From Acidobacteria bacterium RIFCSPLOWO2_12_FULL_68_19 (GTDB taxonomy: Bacteria; Acidobacteriota; Vicinamibacteria; Vicinamibacterales; UBA2999): DNA of 64,000 nucleotides. The stretch is taken from the NCBI GenBank assembly GCA_001767525.1, contig MELF01000008.1:68748-132747 (forward strand). The letters are read 5' to 3'. The translations under genes and the position numbers were made by a program. Below the pieces are notes generated by a model. That model saw nothing but the letters and a program-made list of their open reading frames with translations. It searched no databases and was not told where the DNA came from. Positions 54,130 to 62,442 of the stretch are shown piece after piece; the stretch's first letter is position 1; each line of letters begins with the position of its first letter.

Positions 54130-54837
54130 CTACCGGCCGCAGCTCTCGATCTGGGTGAAGAGGCGCGGCGAGAGATTGATGTCGGCGGCGCGCAGCCGGT
54201 GCGCCTGGTCGTTCTCGACCGTGAACTGGATCCGGAACGCTTGTCGCTTGAGCTCCTCCGCCTGCCTCAGCATGGCGGTCATCCATTCCGGGTCCTGATT
54301 GCCCACGTGCATGAAGATGCAGAGCCGCTGCAGCCCCTGGAGGCGCCGCGCCGTGTCCGTGCCATCGAGCAGGCCCGGATAGCCGGTGAGCGTGGCGAAG
54401 TAGGCCGGAAACTTCGCGGCGACGTGGAACGCGCTGAGGCCTCCGTTGGAGTGTCCGGCCACGTGCAGCCGTCCCATGGGCACTTTGTACTCGCGGACGA
54501 TCATGTCGAGGAACTCCGGGAAGATGCGGTCGGCCGCCTCGAAGAACAATTCGCCGTCGGGCGTGCCGGGGCTGATGACGACGTAGCCTCGTCTCTCTGC
54601 CTCCTCGCGCCAGTCGGCATTCAGCGTGTTCTCCGCGCCTCGGAGCTGCTGCGCCCCGCCCGTGAAGACGAGCACGACAGGGTAGGCGCCGCCCGGCGTG
54701 TAGCCGCCCGGCAGCACCACCTTGTAGGTGACCTGCAGTCCGCCGAAGCGCCCGCTTCGCTCGACCATCTCCGCCGAGGCCGGAAGGGCGGCGCAGAGCA
54801 GGACGGCGGCTGCCACGACGCTCGAGAGCTTCATCAA
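54130..54837 (-). CDS. Exported alpha/beta-hydrolase esterase
   Basis: This is a 235-residue protein with signal peptide (LSSVVAAAVLLCAALPASA) and an alpha/beta-hydrolase fold of the feruloyl-esterase or PHB-depolymerase type: YPVVLVFTGGAQQLRGA (oxyanion region), nucleophile GHSNGGLSAF, Asp in HVGNQDPEW and His in VENDQAHRLR. This suggests hydrolysis of ester bonds in the periplasm or outside. Substrate unknown. It is followed by the MetE-like gene on the same strand. Confidence 0.82.
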   Translation of the reverse strand: MMKLSSVVAAAVLLCAALPASAEMVERSGRFGGLQVTYKVVLPGGYTPGGAYPVVLVFTGGAQQLRGAENTLNADWREEAERRGYVVISPGTPDGELFFEAADRIFPEFLDMIVREYKVPMGRLHVAGHSNGGLSAFHVAAKFPAYFATLTGYPGLLDGTDTARRLQGLQRLCIFMHVGNQDPEWMTAMLRQAEELKRQAFRIQFTVENDQAHRLRAADINLSPRLFTQIESCGR

Positions 54838-54885
54838 CGGCGCATTGTATGCCAGGACGCTCGGACGGCTGCGAGCGGAGGTGAA

Positions 54886-54962
54886 TGGCGCGCCCGACAG
54901 GATTCGAACCTGTGGCCCCCAGCTCCGGAGGCTGGTGCTCTATCCAGCTGAGCTACGGGCGC
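54886..54962 (-). tRNA. tRNA-Arg (anticodon CCG)
   Basis: Acceptor stem GCGCCCG/CGGGCGC, D arm with AGCTCAGCTGGATAGAGC, anticodon stem CCAGC/GCTGG around CTCCGGA, T arm ACAGGTTCGAATCCTGT, discriminator G and encoded CCA. Confidence 0.95.
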
Positions 54963-55259
54963 GAACGGTGAGTTGGTTCCCTTCGACTCGCGTCGCTCGC
55001 TCGGGACTTGAACCTGCAACGACGGATTCGACGCCCCCGAGTGCACGACGCGACAACCCGTCTATCGTATCACTTAGAGGAAACGCCGCGCGCCGGTGCT
55101 CCGGCTGCGACCCGACGCGCGGCGTCTTTCGGTCGGGACGCTCGTCGCCGGCTTCGGGCCTTCGATCCGCAGGTGAGCGGCACCATCAATCTGGCTCGCT
55201 GTTCCGAGCCGACTGCCGGTGCCGTCCCTGCCCGCTCCTACCGCGTCCGGTGATACCGG
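54963..55259. other. Intergenic stretch without a gene
   Basis: I see no gene, tRNA or strong terminator here. It lies between tRNA-Arg and a truncated-looking gene. Confidence 0.4.
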
Positions 55260-55592
55260 CTACTTCAACGGGGCGTTGTCCGCCTGTCCCTTCACGAGCG
55301 TCTGATACGCCCGTTCGAACCACACGTACGCACCGAAGATGTCCTCCGACTCGGTGTCCGGTCCGGCGGCCGCCTCGTCGCCGCCCGGGATGTCGGCGAG
55401 CGCTGAGGCCAGGCGCGCCGCATCGGGCTCGCCCTCGGCCATGCGGAAGATGCGCCGCAGCCGGCGCAACCCGCGATTGAACTCCGCCACGGCGCGCCGG
55501 ACGATGCGATCGGGGCGGAGGTTGCCGGTGATGACCTGATCGATCGACTGGCGAACGAAGTCCGCCACCTGCAGAATGCCGCCCCCGGTCAT
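55260..55592 (-). CDS. Uncharacterised protein, possibly 5'-truncated
   Basis: This is a 110-residue helical protein (LQVADFVRQSIDQVITGNLR, VRRAVAEFNRGLRRLRRIFR). It has no recognisable family, signal peptide or motif. The frame stays open upstream of the first ATG for about 41 codons with coding-like composition (PLLNSTLGQALATGGRILGF) and no start codon, until the stop of the PIN gene. The original gene may therefore have lost its 5' end when the Phd/PIN module arrived. Confidence 0.5.
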   Translation of the reverse strand: MTGGGILQVADFVRQSIDQVITGNLRPDRIVRRAVAEFNRGLRRLRRIFRMAEGEPDAARLASALADIPGGDEAAAGPDTESEDIFGAYVWFERAYQTLVKGQADNAPLK

Positions 55593-55715
55593 GAAGCCGA
55601 GGATGCGGCCGCCCGTTGCCAGCGCCTGCCCCAGCGTGCTGTTGAGAAGAGGGTACGCGTGCCGAGGTACGCCGACTGCGCTGAAAAGGGCCGCATGCGG
55701 GTTGACGCCAGCCGG

Positions 55716-56111
55716 TTACGCGCGCGCGTCGAGTACGTTGACGTCGTAGTCATCGAACGCGGCGTCGGACGTGACGATAGTCAAGCCGCCAACGCGAGCC
55801 TGTGCGATGAGCAGGCGGTCGAATGGATCCTGATGGTGGTCGGGTAGCAGCGCCACAGCGACGGCATGTTCGACGGCCACGCTCAACATCAGGAATCCCT
55901 CGCGCTCCAGGCGGTCAGGCATCCAGAGGTCCAGCGGCTCGGTCAGCTTCAGCCGTCCGGCCCGAACCTTGATCGCGATCTCCCATGCGCTGGCGGCGCT
56001 CACCCGGACGGTGGTCGCCTCGGTTTCGATGGCCCGCCGAGCGCGACGGCCGAGCTTGCGGCTGCCCTCCTTCCACCAGAGGAGCGCTTGCGTGTCGAGC
56101 AGGAGGTTCAC
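55716..56111 (-). CDS. PIN domain ribonuclease toxin (VapC-type), partner of Phd/YefM
   Basis: This is a 131-residue PIN protein with the first catalytic Asp in NLLLDTQALLWWKEG, Glu in VSAASAWEIAIKVR and the late acidic motif LLPDHHQDPFDRLLIAQARV, ending TIVTSDAAFDDYDVNVL. The DPFDRLLIAQA form is typical of PIN toxins paired with Phd antitoxins. It overlaps the antitoxin by four bases and is therefore coupled to it. Confidence 0.93.
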   Translation of the reverse strand: MNLLLDTQALLWWKEGSRKLGRRARRAIETEATTVRVSAASAWEIAIKVRAGRLKLTEPLDLWMPDRLEREGFLMLSVAVEHAVAVALLPDHHQDPFDRLLIAQARVGGLTIVTSDAAFDDYDVNVLDARA

Positions 56112-56347
56112 CGTTTGGCGCCAAACGTCCGCAGCAGGTCGTCGGGGAGCGGCGCGTCGAAATCCTCACGGATCCGAATCTTGCCCCGGAGGGCGCCGAA
56201 TCCGGTCCGACGGCCTCTGACGGTCACCGGCACGAGGCGGACCATCGGCTTGCCGCTCTTCGCAATCACGACTTCCTGGCCGGCCGCCGCCTCGTCAACC
56301 AATCGCGAGAGATGTGTCTTGGCCGTGTGAAGATTCACGGTCTTCAT
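56108..56347 (-). CDS. Phd/YefM-family antitoxin
   Basis: This is a 79-residue protein: MKTVNLHTAKTHLSRLVDEA, AAGQEVVIAKSGKPMVRLVP, which is the DNA-binding Phd fold. A short C-terminal tail (DFDAPLPDDLLRTFGAKR) should wrap the PIN toxin. A perfect 14-bp palindrome lies one base upstream of its start codon, the likely autoregulatory site. Confidence 0.93.
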   Translation of the reverse strand: MKTVNLHTAKTHLSRLVDEAAAGQEVVIAKSGKPMVRLVPVTVRGRRTGFGALRGKIRIREDFDAPLPDDLLRTFGAKR

Positions 56348-56656
56348 GGACTAAGCTTAGTCAAGTCCGAACCCGAGGGTCAAACCGGAGGATCCACCGG
56401 CGCGCTCTCGACGAGGTCGTGCAGAGGGATCTCGACCGCCATGCGGCCCGCGTGTCTTCGACGTTGCTCACGGTCGTCCCGAGCGATCTGGAGCGGCGAA
56501 GGCTCGCGTTCGTCGATGCGCTCTGGCGCTCCGCGTCCTGGCAGGCGAAGAGCGCGGCCACGCGGAAACTGACGGTCCCCGAACCGTGCTGACGGGTTGG
56601 GACGGAAGGGCCTGATCCGCCGCAGCTCGCCTGGAACCATTGCGAGCGGAGGCGGT
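56348..56656. other. Upstream region of the Phd/PIN operon; no gene seen
   Basis: The stretch holds the palindromic operator at its left end. The rest has a short plus-strand frame (ending RRLAFVDALWRSASWQAKSA) that I cannot relate to any family. No promoter could be placed with confidence. Confidence 0.4.
56349..56362 (-). promoter_or_regulatory. Palindromic operator of the Phd/PIN module
   Basis: GACTAAGCTTAGTC is a perfect 14-bp palindrome one base from the antitoxin start codon. Phd-family antitoxins bind such sites to repress their operon. Binding here would also cover the ribosome binding site region. Confidence 0.65.
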
Positions 56657-56734
<78 letters not shown>

Positions 56735-56843
56735 TGAGCGGCGATCATACCACGCGGGTTTTTCCGAGTTGCGCTCCGGGCCCAGCCGTTTGACAATAGC
56801 CGGACCGCCGAGTGCCTCCTCCCTTGTTCCAGGAGACTTCCAC

Positions 56844-58991
56844 ATGATTGCCCGTCTCGTATTCATGTCGATGCTTTGTGCCCTTGGAGTGGCGTCGCCG
56901 CTCGTCGCCCAGGAGCCGCCGCAAACCCCGCCTCCCGACAACCAGGAGCAGGAGCAGCCGCTGTCCTTCGAGGAGCAGGTGGTCGTCACCGCGTCGCGCA
57001 CCGAGCAGCGGCTCGTCAACGCGCCGGCGGCGGTCACGCTGGTGCCGACGACGACGATTCAGAACTCGCCGGCGACCAATATCGGCGAGCTGCTGCGGAC
57101 CGTGCCCGGCATCAACGTGTCGCAGGGCTCCGCCCGCGACTTCAACATCACCACGCGGGGCGCCACCTCGACGCTCGCCACCTCGCAGCTCGCCCTCGTC
57201 GACGGCCGCAGCGTCTACCTCGACTTCTTCGGCATGGTGATGTGGGACCTGGTGCCGACCAGCCCGCACGAGATCCGGCAGATCGAGGTGATTCGCGGGC
57301 CCGCCTCGGCGGTCTGGGGCGCCAACGCCATGACGGGCGTCGTCAACGTCATCACCCGGTCGCCCCGGGAGCTGGCGGCGCAGGCGCCGACGACGCTGAC
57401 GATCGGCGCGGGCGCCTTCGACCGGAGCGTCCAGGGCGCCAGGAACGACCGCGGCTCGCTCTTCTACGTCAACGGCTCGCACGCCGAGGCGGTCAACGAG
57501 CGCTGGGCGTTCAAGCTGTCGGCCGGCTATCTCACGCAGGATCCGCTGCCGCGCCCGGTCGGCGCGATGGCGAACGCCTTCCGCACCCCCTACCCGGCGT
57601 ACTCGAACACCGGCACCTCCCAGCCGAAGTTCGACGCCCGGGTCGACTACGACATCGCCGGCGGCGGCACGGTGAGCGTCAGCGGCGGCGTCGCAGGCAC
57701 CGAGGGGATCATCCACAGCGGCGTCGGCCCGTTCGACATCGCGAGCGACTCGCGGATGGGCTATTTCTCCACGCGCTACCAGAACGGTCCACGCCGCGTC
57801 GCCTTCTTCACGAACCTGCTCGACGGCAACGCCTCGAACCTGCTCGCCCGCGGGCCGACGGGGCAGCCGCTGCCGCTCGCCTTCGACACCAAGACGTTCG
57901 ACGTCGAAGCGGCCGACTCGCGGGCCATCGGCACGCGCCAGGTGCTGACCTTCGGCGGCAACTACCGCCACAACACCTTCGACATCTCGGTCGCCCCCGG
58001 GGGCGACGACCGCAACGAAGGCGGCGGGTACATCCAGGACGAGATCTTCTTCGGCGATCACTTCCGCTGGGTGGTTGGCGGGCGGGTCGACAAGTTCTCG
58101 TCGATCGACGACGCCGTCTTCTCGCCGCGGACGACGTTCATGGTGAAGCCGGACGCGGCGCAGACGTTCCGCGTCTCCTTCAACCGCGCGTTCCGCGCGC
58201 CGTCGTTCATCAACAACCACTTCAACACCACCGTGCTGAACGAGGTGAACCTCGGCGCGATCTCGCCGGCGTTCGCGCGCTACGTCTTTCCGGTTCGCGC
58301 CGTCGGCAATCCGGACCTGAAGCAGGAGGAGATGACGGCCTACGAGGTGGGCTACACGGGGGCGATCCGCAATCGCGCGATCGTGACCGCGGCGTTCTAC
58401 TACAACATCACCGACGACGGCATCTACTTCACGCCGGTGGCTGCGTATACGCCGTTGAGCCCGCCGCCAGGATTGCCCGGGGCCATCGTGGGCGTGCTGG
58501 GGGCCCTCAGGCCGCCGGTGGTGCTCCCGTCGCGGTTCACGTACCTGAACCTCGGCACGATCAAGGACAAGGGGGTCGAGCTCGGCGTCGACGTGGCGGT
58601 CAACGCGTACCTCAACGTCTTCACCAACTACTCGTACCAGGCCAAGCCGGTGGCCGAGGACCTGCCGCCGGGGACGACGATCAACGACGTGAACTGGCCG
58701 CCGAAGAACCGCGTGAACGCGGGCTTCGACTTCAGCTACCGCCGCGTCCTCGGGAACATGACCGTGAACTACACCGACGAGGCGTACTGGCAGGACGTGC
58801 TCGACGCGCGTTATGCGGGCACGACCGAGGCCTACACGCTCGTGAATGCCGGCTTCGGTGTCCGCTGGGCGGGCACTCGCATCGTCACGAGCATCAAGGC
58901 GACCAACCTCACCAATGAAGAAGTGATGCAGCACGTCTTCGGCGACGTGCTCAGGCGTCAGGTGGTCGGGGAAGTCCGCTTCACGTTCTGA
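56844..58991 (+). CDS. TonB-dependent receptor (plug plus barrel, BtuB/colicin-receptor-like)
   Basis: This is a 715-residue outer-membrane receptor. It has a signal peptide (MIARLVFMSMLCALGVASPL), a Pro/Gln-rich spacer and a TonB-box-like EEQVVVTASR. The plug (INVSQGSARDFNITTRGATS; VIRGPASAVWGANAMTGVVN) leads into a barrel with the terminal VVGEVRFTF. It differs from the two Oar-like receptors by lacking the carboxypeptidase-like domain. Ligand unknown. The ATG follows AGGAGA. Confidence 0.92.
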   Translation: MIARLVFMSMLCALGVASPLVAQEPPQTPPPDNQEQEQPLSFEEQVVVTASRTEQRLVNAPAAVTLVPTTTIQNSPATNIGELLRTVPGINVSQGSARDFNITTRGATSTLATSQLALVDGRSVYLDFFGMVMWDLVPTSPHEIRQIEVIRGPASAVWGANAMTGVVNVITRSPRELAAQAPTTLTIGAGAFDRSVQGARNDRGSLFYVNGSHAEAVNERWAFKLSAGYLTQDPLPRPVGAMANAFRTPYPAYSNTGTSQPKFDARVDYDIAGGGTVSVSGGVAGTEGIIHSGVGPFDIASDSRMGYFSTRYQNGPRRVAFFTNLLDGNASNLLARGPTGQPLPLAFDTKTFDVEAADSRAIGTRQVLTFGGNYRHNTFDISVAPGGDDRNEGGGYIQDEIFFGDHFRWVVGGRVDKFSSIDDAVFSPRTTFMVKPDAAQTFRVSFNRAFRAPSFINNHFNTTVLNEVNLGAISPAFARYVFPVRAVGNPDLKQEEMTAYEVGYTGAIRNRAIVTAAFYYNITDDGIYFTPVAAYTPLSPPPGLPGAIVGVLGALRPPVVLPSRFTYLNLGTIKDKGVELGVDVAVNAYLNVFTNYSYQAKPVAEDLPPGTTINDVNWPPKNRVNAGFDFSYRRVLGNMTVNYTDEAYWQDVLDARYAGTTEAYTLVNAGFGVRWAGTRIVTSIKATNLTNEEVMQHVFGDVLRRQVVGEVRFTF

Positions 58992-59091
58992 GTCGGACGG
59001 CATCGGCAGACGCCCGATGCCGTTCTCCGATCTCGACTGGAAAGAGAGGCGACGCCCCCGGCGGCGGCGAGGGTGCGGGAGGAAAGGAACG

Positions 59092-59167
59092 TGGGGTGGG
59101 TGACGGGTTTCGAACCCGCGACCTCCTGAGCCACAGTCAGGCGCTCTGCCCCTGAGCTACACCCACC
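59092..59167 (-). tRNA. tRNA-His (anticodon GTG)
   Basis: An eight-base acceptor including the extra G-1 opposite C73 (GGTGGGTG/CACCCACC), D arm AGCTCAGGGGCAGAGC, anticodon stem CCTGA/TCAGG around CTGTGGC, T arm CGGGTTCGAAACCCG and encoded CCA. Confidence 0.95.
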
Positions 59168-59270
59168 ATGCGGCCGGCAAACCTCAAGTGTAGCACGCGC
59201 GATTCGGGCGAAAATCGCCGGAGCCGCCGGTCTGGAGTGGGCGGCAAAGGCGCCAACGTGGAGTCAACGG

Positions 59271-59624
59271 ATGGACAATGATCGGCGCATGTCTTCCAAG
59301 GAGCATCCATCCGTGATCCGTCCCGCCGACCACGCCGAGTGGCGGCCGGACAAGATGGGGAAGAGCACGCTGTACGAGTCGCCGCGGCTGCTCGTCGGCC
59401 TCAACGCGTTCGAGCCGGGCCAGGCGCACGCGCTCCACGCGCACGCCGACTTGGACAAGGTGTATCAGGTGGTCGACGGCAGCGGCACCTTCCTGCTCGC
59501 CGGACGGGAGCTGCCGATGCAGGCGGGCGATCTCCTGGTGGCGCCGGCCGGCGTGCCCCACGGCGTGCGCAACACCGGCGCCGGACGGCTCCTGGTGCTC
59601 GCGATCCTCGCGCCCGCGCCTTGA
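59271..59624 (+). CDS. Cupin domain protein
   Basis: This is a 117-residue single-domain cupin. Motif 1 is HALHAHADLDKVYQVVDGSG (HxH...) and motif 2 PAGVPHGVRNTG, so three histidines that could bind a metal are present. Members act as isomerases, dioxygenases or regulators; the role is unknown here. It is cytoplasmic. The start could also be the second Met (MSSKEH). The TGA stop coincides with the edge of a palindromic repeat. Confidence 0.82.
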   Translation: MDNDRRMSSKEHPSVIRPADHAEWRPDKMGKSTLYESPRLLVGLNAFEPGQAHALHAHADLDKVYQVVDGSGTFLLAGRELPMQAGDLLVAPAGVPHGVRNTGAGRLLVLAILAPAP

Positions 59625-59711
59625 TCACGAAACACCGAGACACCGAGGCACCGAGAAAGTTTCTTGTGTTCTTGGTCTCGGTGTCTGTGGCGCCTCGGTG
59701 TTCCGGGATCA
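59622..59711. repeat. Word-repeat palindrome whose two ends are the stop codons of convergent genes
   Basis: The element runs from the TGA of the cupin gene to the TGA of the solute-binding gene on the other strand. Its ends are TGATCACGAAACACCGAG and, on the other strand, TGATCCCGGAACACCGAG, and the arms are tandem CACCGAGR words. It shares its word with the element at 23412-23483. Confidence 0.92.
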
Positions 59712-60731
59712 CCCAAGCCGGCCCACCTCGGCTTCGAGCAGGCTCCAGCACTTCGCGCCGAGGATCTGCTTCCACGTCGCGTAGAGGCCGGAGAGGCGCG
59801 CGCGGAACGGCGCCTCCTCGACGTCGTTGAACGCCAGCCCGAGGCCCGCGAGCGCGCCGCGGGCGTCGCGGTTGGCGCGCTCCTGATCCTGGCGCTGCTC
59901 TCGGACGGCTCGTGCGGCGTGGCGCTCGACCGTCGCCTGGAGATCGGCGGGCAGACGGTTCCACGCGGCCTGATTCGCGATCAGGTTGAATCCCGACCAC
60001 ATGTGATTGGTCATGCTGACGTACTTCATCACCTCGTAGTGCCGGAACGAATGCATGTACGCCAGCGGATTCTCCTGCGCGTCCACCTTGCCGCTCCTGA
60101 GCGCCTCGTAGATGCCGCTGCTGTTGACGGTCACCGGCTCGGCGCCGAGCGCCCGGAACAGATCGTCGAACATCCGGCCGTCGGGCACGCGCATGCGCAG
60201 GCCCGCCAGGTCGTCGGGTGTCCGAATCGGCCGGGTGCGCCCGGCCATCTGCCGTATTCCGTTGTCGAAGGCGCCCACGGGAAAGCCGACGATCCCCTTG
60301 GCCGCCATCTCCTGCCGCAGGTAGGCGCCGAGCGCGCCGTCCATCGCCCGGTGCGCCGCGGGGGCCGAGCGGAAGGCGAACGGCACCTGCTGGACGTTGG
60401 TGGCGGGCACGACGTTGCCGAGGATGCCGCCCATCAGCGTGAAGAATTCCAGCTCGCCTTTGACGAGCATCTGCAGCACCGCGGGGTCGCTCCCCGGGTG
60501 CTTGTTGTTCTCCGGAAAGACCCGGACCTCGATGCGTCCCCCGCTCTCGCTGCGGACGGCCGTCCACATCTGCTCGAGACGGCGATGCAGCGAGCTCTCG
60601 GCGGTCTGGTTGTGGTACTGGGTGAAGGTGAACTCGGGCGGCCGCTGCGCCCGGACGAGAGCCGCCGACAGCGGCCCGGCGGTCACGGCGGACAGGAACG
60701 TCCGCCGGCTGGATCGGGAGTGGTGTGTCAT
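59709..60731 (-). CDS. TRAP-type (DctP family) solute-binding protein
   Basis: This is a 340-residue exported protein with a twin-arginine-type signal (SSRRTFLSAVTAGPLSAALV). The mature part has the DctP fold: FTFTQYHNQTAESSLHRRLE, GRIEVRVFPENNKHPG, ADLQATVERHAARAVREQRQ and the substrate Arg region DLAGLRMRVPDG. It would bind a carboxylate ligand. The membrane subunits DctQ/DctM are absent on both sides, so it is either an orphan or acts with distant genes. Confidence 0.87.
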   Translation of the reverse strand: MTHHSRSSRRTFLSAVTAGPLSAALVRAQRPPEFTFTQYHNQTAESSLHRRLEQMWTAVRSESGGRIEVRVFPENNKHPGSDPAVLQMLVKGELEFFTLMGGILGNVVPATNVQQVPFAFRSAPAAHRAMDGALGAYLRQEMAAKGIVGFPVGAFDNGIRQMAGRTRPIRTPDDLAGLRMRVPDGRMFDDLFRALGAEPVTVNSSGIYEALRSGKVDAQENPLAYMHSFRHYEVMKYVSMTNHMWSGFNLIANQAAWNRLPADLQATVERHAARAVREQRQDQERANRDARGALAGLGLAFNDVEEAPFRARLSGLYATWKQILGAKCWSLLEAEVGRLG

Positions 60732-60738
60732 CGCGTCC

Positions 60739-60751
60739 CTTATGGTATAAG
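60739..60751. promoter_or_regulatory. Palindrome CTTATGGTATAAG in the divergent promoter region
   Basis: A short perfect inverted repeat with 5-base arms lies between the divergent solute-binding and LVIVD genes, 8 bases from the former's start codon. The arms resemble -10 boxes (TATAAG on plus; TATACC on minus), so it may serve both promoters or be an operator. Confidence 0.35.
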
Positions 60752-60818
60752 CGCATGACGATTTTTGCTGCCGGGTGGGGGTTGGGAGTCGGGACGGACT
60801 ATTAGCCAGGAGAGTTGT

Positions 60819-62318
60819 ATGAAACGTTGGCATCTCGCGGTGGCGGCGATGGCGCTGGCGCTGGGCGCGGGGGTGGGCGCACAGAACCAGGCGGACTCGC
60901 GCGATATGGCGCTGCTCGGCCATAGCGATCTGCAGGCCCGCAGCGCCTACATGCCCGTGATCCACCGGCAGGGCGACCGCTACATCGCCTACGTCGGTCA
61001 CCACGGCGGGCAGGCGCAGAATTCGCTGACCGGACGGATGGAGCAGAACGGGACGTCGGTTGTCGACGTCACCAACCCGCGCAGTCCGCGGTATCTCGCC
61101 CACATCCCCGGCGATGCCGGCGAAGGCGAGGGGGGCGGCGCCCAGATGGTGGCGGTCTGCAACGGCAGCCGGCTGCCGCGCGCCGACCGGACGAAAGTCT
61201 ACATGCTGCGCTCCTTCGGCGGCTCGGCCCACGAGGTCTGGGACGTGACGGCCCCGGAGAAGCCGGCGCGGGTCACCGTCGTCGTCAGCGGCCTGCGCGA
61301 CACGCACAAGAGCTTCTGGGAATGCGACACGGGCATCGCGTATCTCGTGTCGGGCGATCCCGCCTGGCGGACGCGCCGGATGACGAAGATCTACGACCTG
61401 GGCAATCCGGCGAGCCCGGTCTTCGTTCGCGACTACGGCGTGGTCGGGCAGCAGCCGGGCGCGACCGGAGAGGTGCCGACCGAGCTCCACGGGCCGATCT
61501 CGCTCGGGCCGAAGGGCAATCGCGTCTACTTCTCGCACGGCACGGGGCGCGGGGGCATCGTCCAGGTCGTCGACCGCGAGAAGCTGCTGAACGGGCCGAA
61601 AGAACCGACGCCGGAGAACCTGCGGTATCCGGTCATCACGCAGATCGACCTTCCGCCGGAGTCGGGCGCGCACACGTCGCTGCCGCTGCTCGGGATGCCG
61701 ATGCCGGAGTTCGCCAAGCAGCGGCCCCCCGCCAATCATCCCCAGCCGGGCGCCGGGCACGAGCACGGCGACACGATTCCGCGGCTGACGACGGGCGGCC
61801 CGCACCGGGACTTCCTGGCGGTGGTCGGCGAGACGACCGGCAACGAATGCCTCGAAAACCGGCAGTTCGTCCGGATGGTGGACATCACGTGGGACACCAA
61901 TCCGATCGGCGTGGAGACGTTCAACGTGCCCGAGGCGAGCGGCAACTTCTGCGGCCGCGGCGGGCGCTTCGGCGCGCACGCCTCGCACGAGAACCCGACG
62001 CCGATCTATTACGGGCGCGTGCTCTTCGTCAGCTGGTTCAACGCCGGCGTGCGGGCGATTGACATCCGCGATCCCTACGATCTGAAGGAGATCGGCTATT
62101 ACATCCCCGCGACGACCGACAAGACCGACCAGCGCTGCGTGGGACAGGGCGCCGAGCGCCGGTGCAAGATTGCGATTCAGAGCAACAACGTGGAGGTCGA
62201 CGATCGCGGCTACATCTACATCGCCGACCGCGCCAACACGGGCCTGCACGTCGTCGAGCTGACCGGCGCCGCGCGGCGCGTGGCGAACTTCCCCGGCCAG
62301 AGCACGGCGCGGAACTAG
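60819..62318 (+). CDS. Exported LVIVD-repeat beta-propeller protein
   Basis: This is a 499-residue exported protein with a signal peptide (RWHLAVAAMALALGAGVGA) and repeated short strands of the LVIVD/propeller type: GTSVVDVTNPRSPRYLAHIP, HEVWDVTAPEKPARVTVVVS, TKIYDLGNPASPVFVRDYG, RAIDIRDPYDLKEIGYYIP. The start ATG follows AGGAGAG. Function is unknown; relatives are often next to exported amidohydrolases, as here. The stop TAG is the first word of a tandem repeat. Confidence 0.85.
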   Translation: MKRWHLAVAAMALALGAGVGAQNQADSRDMALLGHSDLQARSAYMPVIHRQGDRYIAYVGHHGGQAQNSLTGRMEQNGTSVVDVTNPRSPRYLAHIPGDAGEGEGGGAQMVAVCNGSRLPRADRTKVYMLRSFGGSAHEVWDVTAPEKPARVTVVVSGLRDTHKSFWECDTGIAYLVSGDPAWRTRRMTKIYDLGNPASPVFVRDYGVVGQQPGATGEVPTELHGPISLGPKGNRVYFSHGTGRGGIVQVVDREKLLNGPKEPTPENLRYPVITQIDLPPESGAHTSLPLLGMPMPEFAKQRPPANHPQPGAGHEHGDTIPRLTTGGPHRDFLAVVGETTGNECLENRQFVRMVDITWDTNPIGVETFNVPEASGNFCGRGGRFGAHASHENPTPIYYGRVLFVSWFNAGVRAIDIRDPYDLKEIGYYIPATTDKTDQRCVGQGAERRCKIAIQSNNVEVDDRGYIYIADRANTGLHVVELTGAARRVANFPGQSTARN

Positions 62319-62442
62319 CCGGTAGCTGGTAGCTGGTAGCCGGTAGCTGGTAGCCGGTAGCGGACAAGTGGCTGCCGGCTGCCGAATCTCACCTAACTGT
62401 TGGGTGTTGGGCGTTGGGCGTTGGGCGTTGGGCCTTGGGCTA
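62316..62442. repeat. Tandem word repeats filling the gap between convergent genes
   Basis: First about 45 bases of TAGCTGG/TAGCCGG words, then after a 30-base centre about 40 bases of GTTGGGC words. Both convergent genes end with TAG codons that are themselves part of the repeats. Confidence 0.85.

Noticed and set aside
56745-59003. A 752-codon minus-strand frame
   Set aside because: It is exactly antisense to the TonB receptor and has no domain; composition is that of a shadow frame.
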